From positions 49,267,118 to 49,331,117 of the forward strand of contig JBCFYV010009882.1 of assembly GCA_039000515.1 (NCBI GenBank): a DNA stretch of 64,000 nt. The letters are read 5' to 3'. The notes beneath the pieces were generated by a model. That model was given only the letters and a program-made list of their open reading frames with translations, ran no database searches and had not been told where the DNA came from. This document shows, piece by piece, positions 1 to 11,966 of this stretch; within the stretch, counting starts at the first letter, position 1, and each line of letters starts with the position of its first letter. This DNA comes from Timema cristinae. Lineage: Eukaryota > Arthropoda > Insecta > Phasmatodea > Timematidae. Made by a program: the position numbers and the translations under genes.

Positions 1-1620
1 TACATGGCTATAAATAGTACTACACAAATACATTATTTTAAGGTTTTTCTAAAAAAAAAAGGAACTTCAATTTGAAAATTCGTAAATAAAAATAAATGTT
101 ATCCTTAAAAGGGTATAATAGCATAAGAAAAAATTAAAAAAACTACAGTGGGAAAAGTTCAAAACTAGATTTCCCTACATATGAATGCAAAGTAAATCAC
201 ATATTCTTTCATTATATAAATATACTTGATACATTTTGACATTTGTTGTTGAGTATTGTATAAAATAAAATCATAGGAGAATAACGATCACATTATTACA
301 TTTCACCATGCAAATCATATATCGAACGAATTCACAAGGGAAAATATAAATACCCAGTCTTTTAACGATTACAAAAATCCAGGGATAAATATTACAAACA
401 ACAATCAAAATATAGTTGTTTTCTTGTCTGAGGAAAGATATAAATTATATTATTTTATTTAGATCAACTGTTAAAAAAATATTTTTGTCTCACACTTACA
501 TTTTTTAAATAAGTATATTTATTCTCTCCATAAAATTAGTAGATAATAAAATGAACAGGCCATTATAAACATTTATTTAAGCGTGATTATAAATTAGCTA
601 CTTAACCGTCTATATCTACATCGGTTTTTTGATAATGTATGAAGATATCGATAGAGATATGGAAATATTTATGCTAATTCAATCTGACAATGAAAGAAAA
701 AATTGTTTTAAAATCAAAATTAAAGTCTCCGCAAATGTTATTTGCGTTATCTATTGCGTAATAAACACACATTTCCATTAAAAATACAAAACTTTACTCG
801 AAATGCTGGAATTTTTCATCTACTTTTAACGTTTCATTTCGTGAACTAAGAATTATTTCTTTAAGGTTGAAAAAAAGCTTTTGTTGTTTAAAATGGGTTT
901 GTTAAAACAGGGTACGCGAAAAGTGTCTTTAATCATGAATCCTCTCTCCACTACATGTGTCCACCATGTCCGCATCAGACACACATGCCAGAATAAACCG
1001 ATGTCACATTTTCCCGCAATCGCGGTTCTTGTTTAACATGCTGACTACACTACTTCGACCAACTCTATGATAAGGGGAGGGACGAGAGGAAGGAATGGGG
1101 TCTCATTGAATAGTAGCTAGATATTCTTTTATCAATGGAGGGTAAGTTGAAACTTGTGTACCCGTATTACATGAAGCCATGTTCACTACGCCCTAATCAT
1201 GTTCACATGAAACACTTCCTTTCAATGATTAATGATAACAATGATATACTCTGAAAGAGTTTCAATTCCTTGATACCTAAAATTAAGACAATAGGCATTG
1301 TTAGTTCAAATCAAATATGTTTTTAAAATAATTTTAAAAGAGTACTTCTGAAAAAACGGAAAATAATACCAATGATTAGGCATAAAGATTTAGTCAGCTA
1401 TTTACCTGCTTTGTAATAGAATACAGCAGACTCGCGATTATCCGAGCCTCGTTTATCCGTGGCTAAGAGTCCAATTTTAACACAATATTTATACAATAGT
1501 TAGATATTTTATACAATAGTTTTTACTTCAACTACTATATAAATTAACTGTATTACTATAACTTGGGGTGGATCTGATGCTCTACATCTTTGCCAGTCGA
1601 CCTTATCTTACCTCTGCTCT
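1..1620. other. Unassigned AT-rich sequence with one GC-richer island
   Basis: No open reading frame with a recognisable family. This is presumably intron downstream of the DKHGF exon, since the rest of the T-box must lie below position 1. The stretch about 930-1130 is less AT-rich than its surroundings and non-repetitive, and may be conserved noncoding DNA. Confidence 0.4.
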
Positions 1621-1621
1621 C

Positions 1622-1925
1622 TGGCATATGGAGGAATTAAGTTCTGAGGTGGGGACACCATTAAGGTGAATGCCATTATCCCCGAATGATAGGCTGAAAC
1701 GTGAGAATGACGATGATGGAAAGCAGAGGGGATCTATAGTTCAACGTGTGTTCCGAACCACGGTGGGGGCCTGTCATTTCCCACATTCCCAAATCGAGAA
1801 AGCACACACTTTGCCAGAGGTGAGGGAATGGTTTGTTAATCAGACAAATATGTGCCTGGATCGGGTTTGAAACACGGGCCCTTAACGGATAGGTGTAACT
1901 ACTTACAACTAGACTGCCAAGTCAT
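1622..1925 (-). mobile_element. SINE family A, old diverged copy
   Basis: Read on the minus strand it follows the family A order: a tRNA-like head (GGGATGACTTGGCAGTCTAG), then CACCTCTGGCAAAG, then GGGAATG..CCACGGTTCGGAACACA. It is clearly older than the other copies and its 3' tail is not preserved. The open frame at 1670-1870 is a by-product of the repeat. Confidence 0.6.
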
Positions 1926-2616
1926 CCCCGTATTATTATAACTAGTATAAAATATTGTTTACAATACTTTTATACAATACTGTAGTTAAATGTATGAGAA
2001 GTGACTTGAGAACCAATTACGAACAACACCCAGAACACTCCGCCTGGCGTTATTCCACTCAAAATGCTTTGTAGTTCAATGTGTTTGAATAAATTTATAG
2101 TTTCAAATATACAAACAATGTACACAAATGAAGTATGTTCTTTTCTAGTGATTTATAACCAATAAATCATAGTCTATTTTTACCTATAAATCCTAAACGT
2201 TCCGTATCATTCAGTTTTTTTTTTTCCTTTCCGAGGTAAGTTCAGTCCCAATTACCTCGGTAACTCTCGAGTCTACTAAATAAATACATATTTTAGCAAT
2301 GCTAAACATTTATAAATGGTAAAGGGGAAAAGGGGGAAAGTCCAATTTTAACTCAAATTGAGTTAGTGCTGCCCTCTATTAGACATTCATGAGAACTTTC
2401 TTATATGCTTGAGCTTATCTTTATAAGAGGTATCTGTCACATTTAAATTAATATAAAAAAGTATTTGCTAGAATCCTTATAGAGTTTGAGATATAAAAGT
2501 TGTCCTGGAAAATGTGTTTAACGTGATCTTCCTCAGCTTTCCCTTGTATCCTTCATATTGATATCGAACTTTTCTGAGGCTTACATGGTAGAATTATGAA
2601 TAAAAGCTTTTTATAT

Positions 2617-2932
2617 TATTTATTATTATTATTATTATATTATTATTATTATTATTATTATTATGCACCGCGTCTTACTACCCGTTCGGGTTATACGCCC
2701 TTACGCTAATGTGTAATGGTAGGGTGATTGTGAGATGAAATGGAGGACCTACAGTTTAACGTGGAATCCGAACCACGGTGGAGGCTTGTCATTCCCCACA
2801 TTCACAAGATGTATTGTCAGAGGTGAAGGAAGGGTTTGGTAATCAGGTAAATCCGTGCCGGGACCGAGGATTGAACCCCGGACCCCCAGCACAGAAGTCC
2901 GACACCTTACCCCTAGACCACAAGGTCACCCC
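2617..2932 (-). mobile_element. SINE family A with (TTA)n end
   Basis: Nearly full-length copy. On the minus strand, the tRNA-like head contains TGGTCTAGGGGTAAGGTGTC and GGGGTTCAATCCTCGGTCCC (box-B-like). The body contains CACCTCTGACAA and GGGGAATGACAAGCCTCCAC, and the tail GGGTAGTAAGACGCGGTGC is followed by AAT repeats. The plus-strand view starts with a (TTA)n run at 2617-2664. Confidence 0.85.
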
Positions 2933-3019
2933 TTTTTTTTATTATAATTAATGTGGTTAATTTAAAAATATAGATAAGTCATTAAAGTGTCCTATTTGGA
3001 AACAGATAGATTATAATAA

Positions 3020-3215
3020 ATAATAATAATATTTAGATCTGTGTCTTACTACCCATTTGGGTTATACGCTTAAGTACTAATTACGCTAATGGGTTAGGAA
3101 TGGGGAAGGTTGATTTTAGAGGAAGTAAACCAGCATTCGCATGAAGTGAGAGTGGAAAAAATTTAAGAAAACCACCCCAGTTTACCCGACCAAGATTCGA
3201 ACCTTGGTATCCCCT
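3020..3215 (-). mobile_element. SINE family B/C, 5'-truncated copy
   Basis: The shared tail (TTAGCGTAATTAGTACTTAA then GCGTATAACCCAAATGGGTA) lies at the plus-strand left end. The body (CCACTCTCACTTC..) and box-B-like GGTTCGAATCTTGG follow. The head is missing, so family B and family C cannot be told apart firmly. Confidence 0.65.
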
Positions 3216-3883
3216 TCCTAAGAAAATAATCACAAAGAAAAAAATTTATTTTGAAGCTGTGCAGTTAATATAATTTTCTTCCTTTAAATAATATTGTAGT
3301 TATATTTTTAGTTTTAATTTTAAAGTTGAATATAAAAAACATTAACGTGGATTATTATTAAGGCTTTACTATCTTCCCACTAAATTAAATCTTAGTTCAT
3401 ACGTTCTAAGGTCTTTAAAAATAACCCAATACTGTCTGGATTATCCTAAAAATATTCAAAATAAGCATACAGGTACTCACATCTGTGGGTACGTGGTCTA
3501 AGTGTGGGTTCATCTAGTTTAGTTTCCCAGTAACGAGTAAATTAGGACTTGAATCCCAGCAAAGCGTACTGAGACTGGTTTCTCCTAAACTCCCCCCCCC
3601 CCTACCCCTCTCTAGCTTCAAGTAAATTCTTGTTTATTTCCTCTAAATTATATTTTACTCATCACTTCAACGTTGGTGTAATAAGATTCACATAATCCAG
3701 AGGGGTAATTAGACATGAAGCAAAAAATAAAATTAGTACAGCGATGAATGAGGCCTGTGGTTATTCTCCTCTTAATTTATAATTTTTTAAATCAGTAATT
3801 GTTTGTTTTTTAAAATGTTTATTATGTTGCTCCGTGTCTCTATACTAATCTTTTCTATACTCATGTATCCACTCTATTACCGG

Positions 3884-4124
3884 CTTTGGTGCCCGTACGG
3901 TCTAAGGTGTCACTCTCGTGTTAGACTAGACTGCCGATGACAAGGAGATCGGGACTTGGATCTCGGTCGGGTGGATTTAGAGTGTTTTTTCCAAAATGGT
4001 TTCCCACTCTCCCTCCAAGCAAATGCATGTAAACTTCTCCTAATTTCAAACTTCCTCATGCCTAATTCACTAGAGTAATTAGTACATGTGTGTGTAACCT
4101 GAGCAGGTAGTAAAACGTGATGAA
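3884..4124 (+). mobile_element. SINE family C
   Basis: The head GGTCTAAGGTGTCACTCTCG..AGACTAGACTGCCGATGAC is followed by GGATCTCGGTCGGGTGGA. The body is TTTCCCACTCTCCCTCC, and the shared tail ends CCTGAGCAGGTAGTAAAACG. It is slightly diverged. Confidence 0.75.
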
Positions 4125-4396
4125 AAAAACTACTCTATTTGGCTAGGGATCTTGAGGGTATATTTTAGATTAAATGTACCTACATTATCGGGGTTGTGCC
4201 TAAGAATATTTTAAAATACGATTCTTAAAGAGCATAAATCCCTTGGAATTCCATAAATGCAGGTACCTGTCCACGTTTACAGAAGAAATTATACTATCAA
4301 TCATAATTTTAACATCAAAATGAATAAAACATATATTTGCAATTATTTTTCGAATGACCCGCTAAGTAAGATGTTGATCCTTGTTAAAAATATTTA

Positions 4397-4540
4397 TGTT
4401 TGTACAAACAAATGTGTTATTAAAACGTCCAATATGCCAGAGAATTCTCGTATTATTCTAAAAATATTAATGTTTGTACAAACAAATGTGTTATTAAAAC
4501 GTCTAATATGCCAGAGAATTCTCGTATTATTCTAACAATG
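4397..4540. repeat. 72-bp tandem duplication
   Basis: Two adjacent near-identical units begin with TGTTTGTACAAACAAATGTG and end in AGAGAATTCTCGTATTATTC. The palindrome TTTGTACAAA occurs in each. The open frame over it (4257-4535) repeats in step because 72 is a multiple of three; it is not convincing as coding. Confidence 0.8.
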
Positions 4541-4606
4541 TTACATACATAAGCAAAACACATTAAAAATATATGACAATCTAACCGTTTGATTTATTGT
4601 GATTCA

Positions 4607-5003
4607 TATATATCATTCTTCAAGGGAAGATATAAAGTTGAGTTACATGAGTATACACTCTATGTTCCAAAAATCATCCCTCAAGGGAAGCTATCAAATT
4701 GAGTAAGTCGATGTTGGCCCTATAAACTTTATTTTCCTTTAAAGTATAAATCATACCGTAAGGGAAGCTATCAGTTTGAGTAAGTTAGAATATACATTTT
4801 ATGTTCCTATAAATCATGCCTCAAGGGAAGCTAAAAAGTTGAATAAGTTGGAGTATACATTTTATGTTTCTATAAATCATCCCTCAAGGGAAGCTATCAA
4901 GTTGAATAAGTTGGAGTATACATTTTATGTCCCTATAAATCATCCTTCAAGGGAAGCTATCAAGTTGAATAAGTTGGAGTATATATTTTATGTTCCTATA
5001 AAT
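4607..5003. repeat. 63-bp minisatellite, left block
   Basis: Units of about 63 bp read GTTGGAGTATACATTTTATG..TTCCTATAAATCATCCCTCA..AGGGAAGCTATCAAGTTGAA. At the left they are diverged; at 4790-5000 they are nearly identical. The unit length divisible by three gives an 88-codon open frame with a 21-residue repeat (NKLEYTFYVPINHPSREAI..). I regard that frame as a by-product. The array continues at 6108 after a 1.1-kb insertion. Confidence 0.9.
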
Positions 5004-5209
5004 TTGGGATTCCCAACCCTTTTCACTCCAGGGAACACTTAGTTCAAGACAATATTTTCACGGCACACTAGTGTATGGGCTGTAATATAAAACATTTTTA
5101 TATTCAATTTAGATAAAAATCAAAATTATTAGTATCGAGATGCAGTTGACAGTAAGTGTATTTTTATATCAGTGCCCCCATCTACTTGCAGAGCAAATTA
5201 CCTTTTTGC

Positions 5210-5246
<37 letters not shown>

Positions 5247-6107
5247 AGCGTCTACATTACCCATTCGGGTTATACGCACTTACGCTAATGTGTAATGGTA
5301 GGGTGATTGTGAGATGAAATGAATGACCTACAGTTTAACGTGGAATCCGAACCACAGTGGAGGCCTGGCATTCCCCACATTCACAAGATGTCTTGTCAGA
5401 GGTGAAGGAAGGGTTTGGAAATCAGATAAATCGGTGCCGGGACAGAGGATTGAACCCCGGCCGCCAGCACAGAAGTCCGACATTTTACCCCTAGACCACC
5501 AGGTCACCCCTGTTTACTTAAATTTTTTCAACAACATTTTGAGTGATGTTCTCAGATATTTCATAAATACTTCGGCCTATCTTATTATTCGATAAAGACA
5601 TTTATGAAATTTGCTCTTTTGATTATTTTATAAGCATGGTTCCAATAATGATATGACAAGCTGGCCAAATCACATTTTCTCCAACAACAAGTGGCTTCGT
5701 GTTTTCTGCGGTCAATTCAGTAACTTTGAATAACGCCTCAGGTGCACTATCAGAAACATAAACCATTGTTTCCATTTATTTTGTGCCTTGTGTTGGGATG
5801 ATGGTTTTTAGGATTCACTGAGTTGTTAGGTGGTTGTATGCAGCTTCATTTGTCTCAGAATCATTGTTTTGTTAATCAGGCGTTCTCTACAAAATATACA
5901 GATATAGACTGGTCAGTCACAATCTTATTTTCAAGTGAAACCTAAAATTAACTATCGCTATAACACTTTGGGAGACTTAAAACCGGAACTAGTAGTAGAT
6001 TTATTACAAGATGTTTAGTTAAATTAAAATCTTGGTAAATTTTGGTGGCATACTTCCAAAATTTGCGGCACATTTAAGTGCCGCTGAACACCGGTTGACA
6101 ACCACCG
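5004..6107. mobile_element. hAT-like non-autonomous insertion inside the minisatellite
   Basis: A 1104-bp sequence interrupts the 63-bp array. Its ends are imperfect inverted repeats of hAT character: left TTGGGATTCCCAACCCTTTT, right end reversed CGGTGGTTGTCAACCGGTGT. It is flanked by CTATAAAT (4996-5003) and CTATAAAG (6108-6115), an 8-bp target duplication with one mismatch. The duplication falls in the array unit, which itself contains CTATAAAT. No transposase frame is present. A family A SINE is nested within it. Confidence 0.72.
5212..5511 (-). mobile_element. SINE family A nested in the hAT-like element
   Basis: Full-length minus-strand copy: GGGGTGACCTGGTGGTCTAG head, CGGGGTTCAATCCTC box-B-like site, family body, tail with TAACCCGAATGGGTAATG, and (AAT)n. 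Sharp similarity to the other copies suggests it arrived after the element that contains it. Confidence 0.85.
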
Positions 6108-6421
6108 CTATAAAGCATCCCTCAAGGAAAGATATCAAGTTGATTAAGTTGGAGTAGACACTTTATGTTCCTATAAAGCATCCCTTAAGGAAATATATCA
6201 AGTTGAGTAAGTTGGAGTATACACTGTTTGTTCCTATAAATCTTCCCTCAAGGAAAGCTATTAAGTTGATTAAGTTGGAGTAGACACTTTATGTTCCTAT
6301 AAAGCATCCCTTAAGGAATATATCAAGTTGAGTAAGTTGGAGTATACACTGTTTGTTCCTATAAATCTTCCCTCAAGGAAAGCTATTAAGTTGAGTAAGT
6401 TGGAGTATACACTTTATGCTC
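6108..6421. repeat. 62-63-bp minisatellite, right block, with a two-unit higher-order period
   Basis: The same units continue. Two variants alternate, one with TAGACACTTTATGTTCC..AAAGCATCCCTTAAGGAA and one with TATACACTGTTTGTTCC..AAATCTTCCCTCAAGGAA. The two-unit block (about 125 bp) occurs twice in a row, so the array expanded partly as dimers. Confidence 0.85.
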
Positions 6422-6429
6422 CTCTCTCT

Positions 6430-6720
6430 CTTTCGAGGTATATTTGATGGCTGTTGTTAACCTTATGGTTGGATAGTCAATATTGACCGTAGTTAAAGAT
6501 GGTGCTGTCTGTCGCTTCTCTTTTATGCTTTGTGAGGCTAGGCAAAGTGCCGAAAGCTAGGTAGGTCAAGCTGGATGATAGTTGTTGATGTGTTGAAGAG
6601 GGCAGAGGGGAGAAGGGGGGTCAGTGTGTCGAGCGGTATAGGTAAGGAGGGGGCAGGGGGTCTAAGGAGGCCCACATGGTTTAGTCGCTAGGGTTGGAAA
6701 CGTTGGAAAACACTATCCAG
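6430..6720. other. Non-repetitive G-rich island
   Basis: After a short CT run the sequence becomes G-rich (AGGGGAGAAGGGGGG, AAGGAGGGGGCAGGGGG). No coding frame and no known repeat is visible. The several G-runs on one strand could form a quadruplex. Confidence 0.4.
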
Positions 6721-6749
6721 GAAATTTAGGTCTTTTAATAGAACTAGAA

Positions 6750-6955
6750 CTCACTTCAGTGGCCGCATGGTCTAAGACGTTACTCTTGCAGTAGACTATA
6801 CTGCCAATGACGGAGAGATCAAAGTTTGAATTTTGGTTGGGTATCCTAAGGGAGTTTTTTCCAAAATGGTGCAGGTACACTTTCCATAAATATAACCTTC
6901 CTAATCCCTAAAATTTTAGCGTAATTAATAACAAAAGTGTATAACCCAAACTAGT
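6750..6955 (+). mobile_element. SINE family C, diverged
   Basis: The head CAGTGGCCGCATGGTCTAAG..AGACTATACTGCCAATGACG is followed by TTTTGGTTGGGTATCC. The body is partly deleted, and the tail TTAGCGTAATTAATA..GTATAACCCAAAC is clear. Confidence 0.7.
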
Positions 6956-9866
6956 ATTAACACGTGTTGTTAAAATAACTAGACCCTGATTATTTCAAGT
7001 AAAACTCATTGCATTTGCTGTAATTTTAATAAAGGCCATTTTTTTGATCCCTTATATAAGTATCTAGCTTTAGATTTGAAATAAGTGTCTCTCTACTACC
7101 TGGATGAATATGTGATGAATAACTCATTCAGATATTAAAACTAGCTCAAATGAGATTATAACTACTAATCTTAGGGTAGTGATTTCAATTCTTGGTTAAG
7201 ACCCAAATTAGAAATATTGCTTTATTCCTCTTACTTAGTGGTATGTTGACAGTCTTGATTGTGGTTGATGTGTTTCTACTTAAAATAATTTAGTATGAGC
7301 CAGCAATGTTTTCTGTACCTTCATCAACATTGATAAAAAAAATTAGTTTGATGGTTTTGGAAAAATGTCAACCAAAGCAATTTTTCTGTAATCAGTAATT
7401 AAATTTGTAATTTTGTTAAAAGTGCTAGATTGCCATTTTATTTTGAATTTTAATCTTGGCCTTAATTTCTTCTGATCCCCCCCCCCCCCCTTTTTATTAG
7501 ATACATCTATCTATTTTGGGAATTTTCCTCCTAAATATTTTTATAAACAAAATTATAATTTAATGAAAATAATATTTTTCCTTGTCACCATGCCTTATTG
7601 TTATTCTTTTAATATATGGGAGTGTTTCTTGTCAACTTAAATTGAGACACTGTAATTGAAACATATTAATCTATCTGTGGTCGAGACCATTTAGCTTAGG
7701 GCACTGACAAAATTTAAATCTTGTTCAAACGCCGTTTAAGTCGAAATGATTCCCTCTCTTCGCCTAATAGCAAGCAGAACACAAGTAATTTGGACGTCAC
7801 TCTATGAAAGATAGTCCAAATTACGTTGAGAGTTTCAAATATCATAATACTAATCAACCAAAATAATAATATAACTGGACTATTTTCATTTGTTTCTTGG
7901 TGAATATGTTAACGGACGATCTATATTATATTGCTTCAAATATTGTTCAAATATTATATTATTCATTGTATTGTTTTGTTTTTGGATCATTTTGTGTCAT
8001 GAAAGCTAAGTTAAATGTCATTAATTTGATATTTTAAAAGTGTCAAACATTTTAATGTAAAGTAAACCAAATTGGTTTAAAATGAACAGCATAGTCTATC
8101 GAAAAGATGTTTAAGCTTGAAGTACAAGTAAAAGACTTGAAATAAAGAAATTATTTTTAAAAATATTTTAAATATTACAATTGTTTGCTTTGAGATTTAT
8201 AATTTATTTTTATTGTAAGATTTAAATACGTGTACTGATATTATCATTGGTTTTAATTAAATATATTTGTAAAAAACAAATAATTACAAAGTTGTTTTCA
8301 AACTTTTGTAAACAAAACAAAAATATCAGCCTTAGCATGCTTATACTATCTTCAACTAATTTTAACTAGTTATTTCTACAAACTTATTTCAATCAACGTT
8401 TTACTGTCAAAACTACCTTATTCTTGAACACCAATTAATGATCAATAAAGCTCAATATTTTTCGCATGAATCAAAACACAATAATTGCTCAATTGTTTCA
8501 GGCGTCCTTTAAAATCGAACCTGATTAATTTAAACTTAGTCTGACCACCCTGAACACTTATCTAAAAAGATAGGGTGTAGATTACATTAAAATAGTGATG
8601 AGTAGCAGCCCAAAGTGCAAAGAAAGGGAAGACAAGATCATCAAAGTCCAGCCGCTTGTGTAAAGGTATCACAAGGAGGAACAAAAAATGTTGAGAGAAG
8701 GGCCTAAACCTGTGTACAAGAAAGAAAAAGGGTTTGACTTTAAGTCTAAGTAGGTCCTTCCTTCAGATGTTTACAGAGCTTGTTCAACTTTTTTGAGATT
8801 TCAAACCAGTGACAGAGAACACTCCGTGAAAACATCAGCAGATGGACTACCAAGAAGGCGTATTAACCTTTCCTAACATTTGGTTGTTTACCTGGCTACA
8901 TGCTGCAGAGATGAGACTTCTACGAATCATCATGTGAAAAACAAGAAGAGATATGATAAAAAAAAATGATCATAGAAGAATTATTTCAAATCAGTTAGGC
9001 TTATATAGAGAGTGATCGATTCTTATATTTTGAAAGCATACTATGAAAAGTCTAGCCAAAAGTGAAAGAATTAGGAAAAAAAAATTGCTACATACTGACT
9101 GCAGAATCAAACTGATAAATATAGAGGGTGGTGTTAATTAGGAATAACTGCTTTTTAAAATATGAGTTATGTGTAATGACTATTAGTTTGGTTTGTAAAC
9201 TTAATTTGACTCTACCTTTTAAAAAATACAAATTATATATTTATTTTAATATTATGGGTATTTTTTCCGATAAATGTAAGTAACCAGGCTGTTGTTTTAG
9301 TTGTTTTTTTCTCTCATGTAGAAATAAATCCAATTGTTGATATAAAATGTGTTTCCATTCCTAACCTAGCATTCCATTCTTAATTTTATATGAGCCAGAT
9401 AGTTCTTTCAACCTAATTCAGTACAAAGATCATGAGAAACTCACATCAAAATACATTAAAAATTGGTGGGCCATTAGCACCCAAATATCAGTACATAATT
9501 GATACACAATTAATGTATCAGAATTAAATATATATTTAAATACTTATTTATTTACTATCCAATGAATGCTAACCAAACCAAAAAGATAAGTTTAGATAAG
9601 AAACAGGTTGAATTTCATTATATGGCAATGAACTACTTTTTCAACTCAGATATATCTGTTACAGATACCAAATAAATATGCTGAACAACCTTCACCATTA
9701 TACTTCCACATCCAGTCACTACTTCAATCTAAAGTCATGCATTGTAAAGGAGATATTGGTCAGAAAGGGTAATACAAAAAAAAAAAAGAAAGAAAATAAT
9801 ATTGACGAAAAATACTCTTAGGTGGTAGGTAAGGTATATGTGTTGATACAAACGTACAGTACTTAC
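6956..9866. other. AT-rich intron, no recognised feature
   Basis: Downstream side of the DKHGF exon. No open frame with a recognisable family, only homopolymer runs (poly-C at 7480-7490). I looked for the next T-box exon (TILNSMHKYQPRFH) and did not see it here. Confidence 0.5.
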
Positions 9867-10020
9867 AAAGCCGTGCTTGTCAGAGATATTGTTGGTGAGT
9901 TTGAGTTTGTGGAAGGACACAACCTTCTGCATCCACTGTTCTCCTGTGGATGGTGAATCAGGATGAATATACATCCTTTTGGGCATCTCCGGGTCTGCTT
10001 TGCCCGCCACCATCCATCGA
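9867..10020 (-). CDS. bi: T-box exon (Tbx2/3, optomotor-blind/bifid type), shared downstream exon
   Basis: A 154-nt internal exon. Its translation begins with the last base of a Ser codon, then [20 protein letters not shown], then [20 protein letters not shown] and [11 protein letters not shown], 51 full codons. This is the central T-box of the Tbx2/3 (optomotor-blind) class, a sequence-specific DNA-binding domain of a nuclear transcriptional repressor. The acceptor reads TTATTCCCCAG|T and the donor TTT|GTAAGTAC, so the exon ends in phase 0 right after DKHGF. From memory, that is the boundary where human TBX3 can insert its alternative exon 2a. The first base T completes the AG left by either of the two alternative upstream exons to give Ser of HNSRWM. 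The reading frame is open past the donor only because the intron happens to lack an early stop. Assignment to Tbx2/3 is firm; the symbol follows the fly orthologue. Confidence 0.95.
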
Positions 10021-10916
10021 CTGGGGAATAAGACAAAATAGATTATAAATCTTATAATTGTAGGGTGAGCCTGGTCAATCTTTTAGTCACCAAATACAAA
10101 GCAGTGGTGGTGGTTCATAGGATGTTGTTAAAAGAGGTCATATAATACCTGGAAATGTATCCTCTCATTCAGTATCATACTTGTCCATATTACATTTATA
10201 AGCACTCATTGGTGTCTTAGTTTTAAAATAAGACTATTTGATGTTATTTAGAATTAAAATATAGGCTAGAAGAGATATTTCAAGTAGCCAATAGCTTACT
10301 TAAGCCAAATCTCACCTAGCAACATACCATGATTCGCATGAACAAAACAATTTAATTTGGAGATATGTCTTATATTAAAATAGGATAATCACAATTTTAA
10401 GCGTCGCATAACACTTTAAAACTAATTTATATAAAGTTGTTTAAGCTTTTAAAAGTTTAAAAGGATGTATTTCTACAAGTATGTGTTTATATTTGTAAGT
10501 TTAATTAATGTTAAATGAGATTTGGTTAGAAAGTTTCAGTAAATTTAAGTGACATTTAGCTACATTCGTTAGACTTGAGCATATACGCTTGGCTAGTACA
10601 ATATTCGGTAATTCTTGCTATGTCATTAGAATTGCTTATGTTAGATCAAATTTTTATTAAGTACCTTTACACATGTATACTATACATGAAGTTATAACAG
10701 ATTGGGTTGGTACATTGTGCCTTTTTAAAACATTATGCACAATTGGTGATAACATTATATTCTTTATTCTGGTGACTTACGATAATATTAACATTGTTGT
10801 GAATGTTAAGATATTGTAACGAAGTGGCTGACAGCGGGATCGGCGCGTTTCTCGTTGTTTATCCTAGCTGCACTTTTGTTCTCTCTATCGCCATCCTTGT
10901 TTTGCAGGTATGCAAC

Positions 10917-10917
<1 letters not shown>

Positions 10918-10954
<37 letters not shown>

Positions 10955-11257
10955 CATCATCATCAGCAGCAGCAGCAGCACCGCGTCTTACTATACGTTC
11001 GGGTTATATGCACTTACGCTAATGTGAAATGGTAGGGTGATTGTGAGATCAAATGGAGGACCTAGAATATAACGTGGAATCCAAACCACGGTGGAGACCT
11101 GGCATTCCCCACAATCACAAGCTGTGATTAATACACGTCTTGTCAGAGGTGAAGGAAGGGTTTGACAATCAGATAAATCTGTGCTGGGACCAAGGATTGA
11201 ACCCCGGACTCCCAGCACAGAATTCCGACACCTTACCCCTAGACCGCCAGGTCACCT
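10918..11257 (-). mobile_element. SINE family A, long subfamily
   Basis: Full-length minus-strand copy with a compound (TTA)n, (TCA)n and (GCA)n end at 10918-10980. It carries extra bases between the CACCTCTGACAAGAC and CTTGTG.. parts of the body (GTGTATTAATCACAG), shared with the copy at 16484, so this is a separate subfamily. Confidence 0.85.
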
Positions 11258-11412
11258 TGCGCCGTTAGTGAGTCATTATCACTGCAGTTGGGGTTAGATG
11301 AGTCACCACAAAGGGAGGGGGGAGGGAGGGAGGAGGAAAATGGACACGTCTGGAAGTTTCAGAGTTCATTTTATTCAAATTCAGTATTTTATAAATAGAG
11401 GATTCCAAACTC

Positions 11413-11783
11413 TTAAGGTGAGGTGGAAGGGATAGCAAGTGTTTTTCAGTTTTTATAGAATTGAAAGTTTTTGGCCAAAATAAATCAAATATTTCTCCAG
11501 TAGCAACATAGAGTTTAGTTTTCTGCACATGCTAATATCAACAGATCTTGAATATATGTCAAGGGTGTCCTGGAATTTTGTCAAAACTTTTTCTCTTTAT
11601 TTCAAAAGTATTGACAAAATTCCAGGACACCCTTGACATATATTCAAGATCTGTTGATATTAGCATGTGCAGAAAACTAAACTCTATGTTGCTACTGGAG
11701 AAATATTTGATTTATTTTGGCCAAAAACTTTCAATTCTATAAAAACTGTAAAATTACTTGCGCTCCCTTCTACCGCACCTTAA
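11413..11783. mobile_element. Foldback MITE with TTAA ends
   Basis: The outer ends are inverted: TTAAGGTGAGGTGGAAGGGA at left against TTAAGGTGCGGTAGAAGGGA reversed from the right. TTAA stands at both edges. The inner part is a very long hairpin (see the inverted repeat). Relatives at 19228 and 20796 share end structure and inner motifs such as AATATTTGATTTATTTTGG and CTATAAAAACTG. TTAA duplication is a piggyBac habit, but TA duplication (mariner type) cannot be excluded. Confidence 0.75.
11447..11748. repeat. Perfect 138-bp inverted repeat with 26-nt spacer
   Basis: The arm at 11447-11584 is an exact reverse complement of 11611-11748, with no mismatch found by eye. Pairing continues after one mismatch to 11591/11604, leaving a 12-nt loop (TCTCTTTATTTC). 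Transcribed RNA would form a hairpin of about 145 base pairs. Confidence 0.95.
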
Positions 11784-11966
11784 CTGTACATGCTTGGCGA
11801 TTGACGGAGGATCCCCGGTCCAAGTTGAGGCTATCCAAACTAGTGGACCGTTGTGTCTGGGCTAGCATACCCGGGAGTGGGCAGCGTGTCCAGCAAGTGG
11901 ATTGGCGTGTCCAGCGAATGGGTTGACATGACCGGTCAAGAATAAGCGAATCCAGCATTAGTGTAA

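Noticed and set aside
4776..5042. 88-codon open frame with a 21-residue repeat
   Set aside because: The 63-bp minisatellite unit is a multiple of three, so the frame stays open by periodicity; there is no start context, and the array is broken by a transposon.
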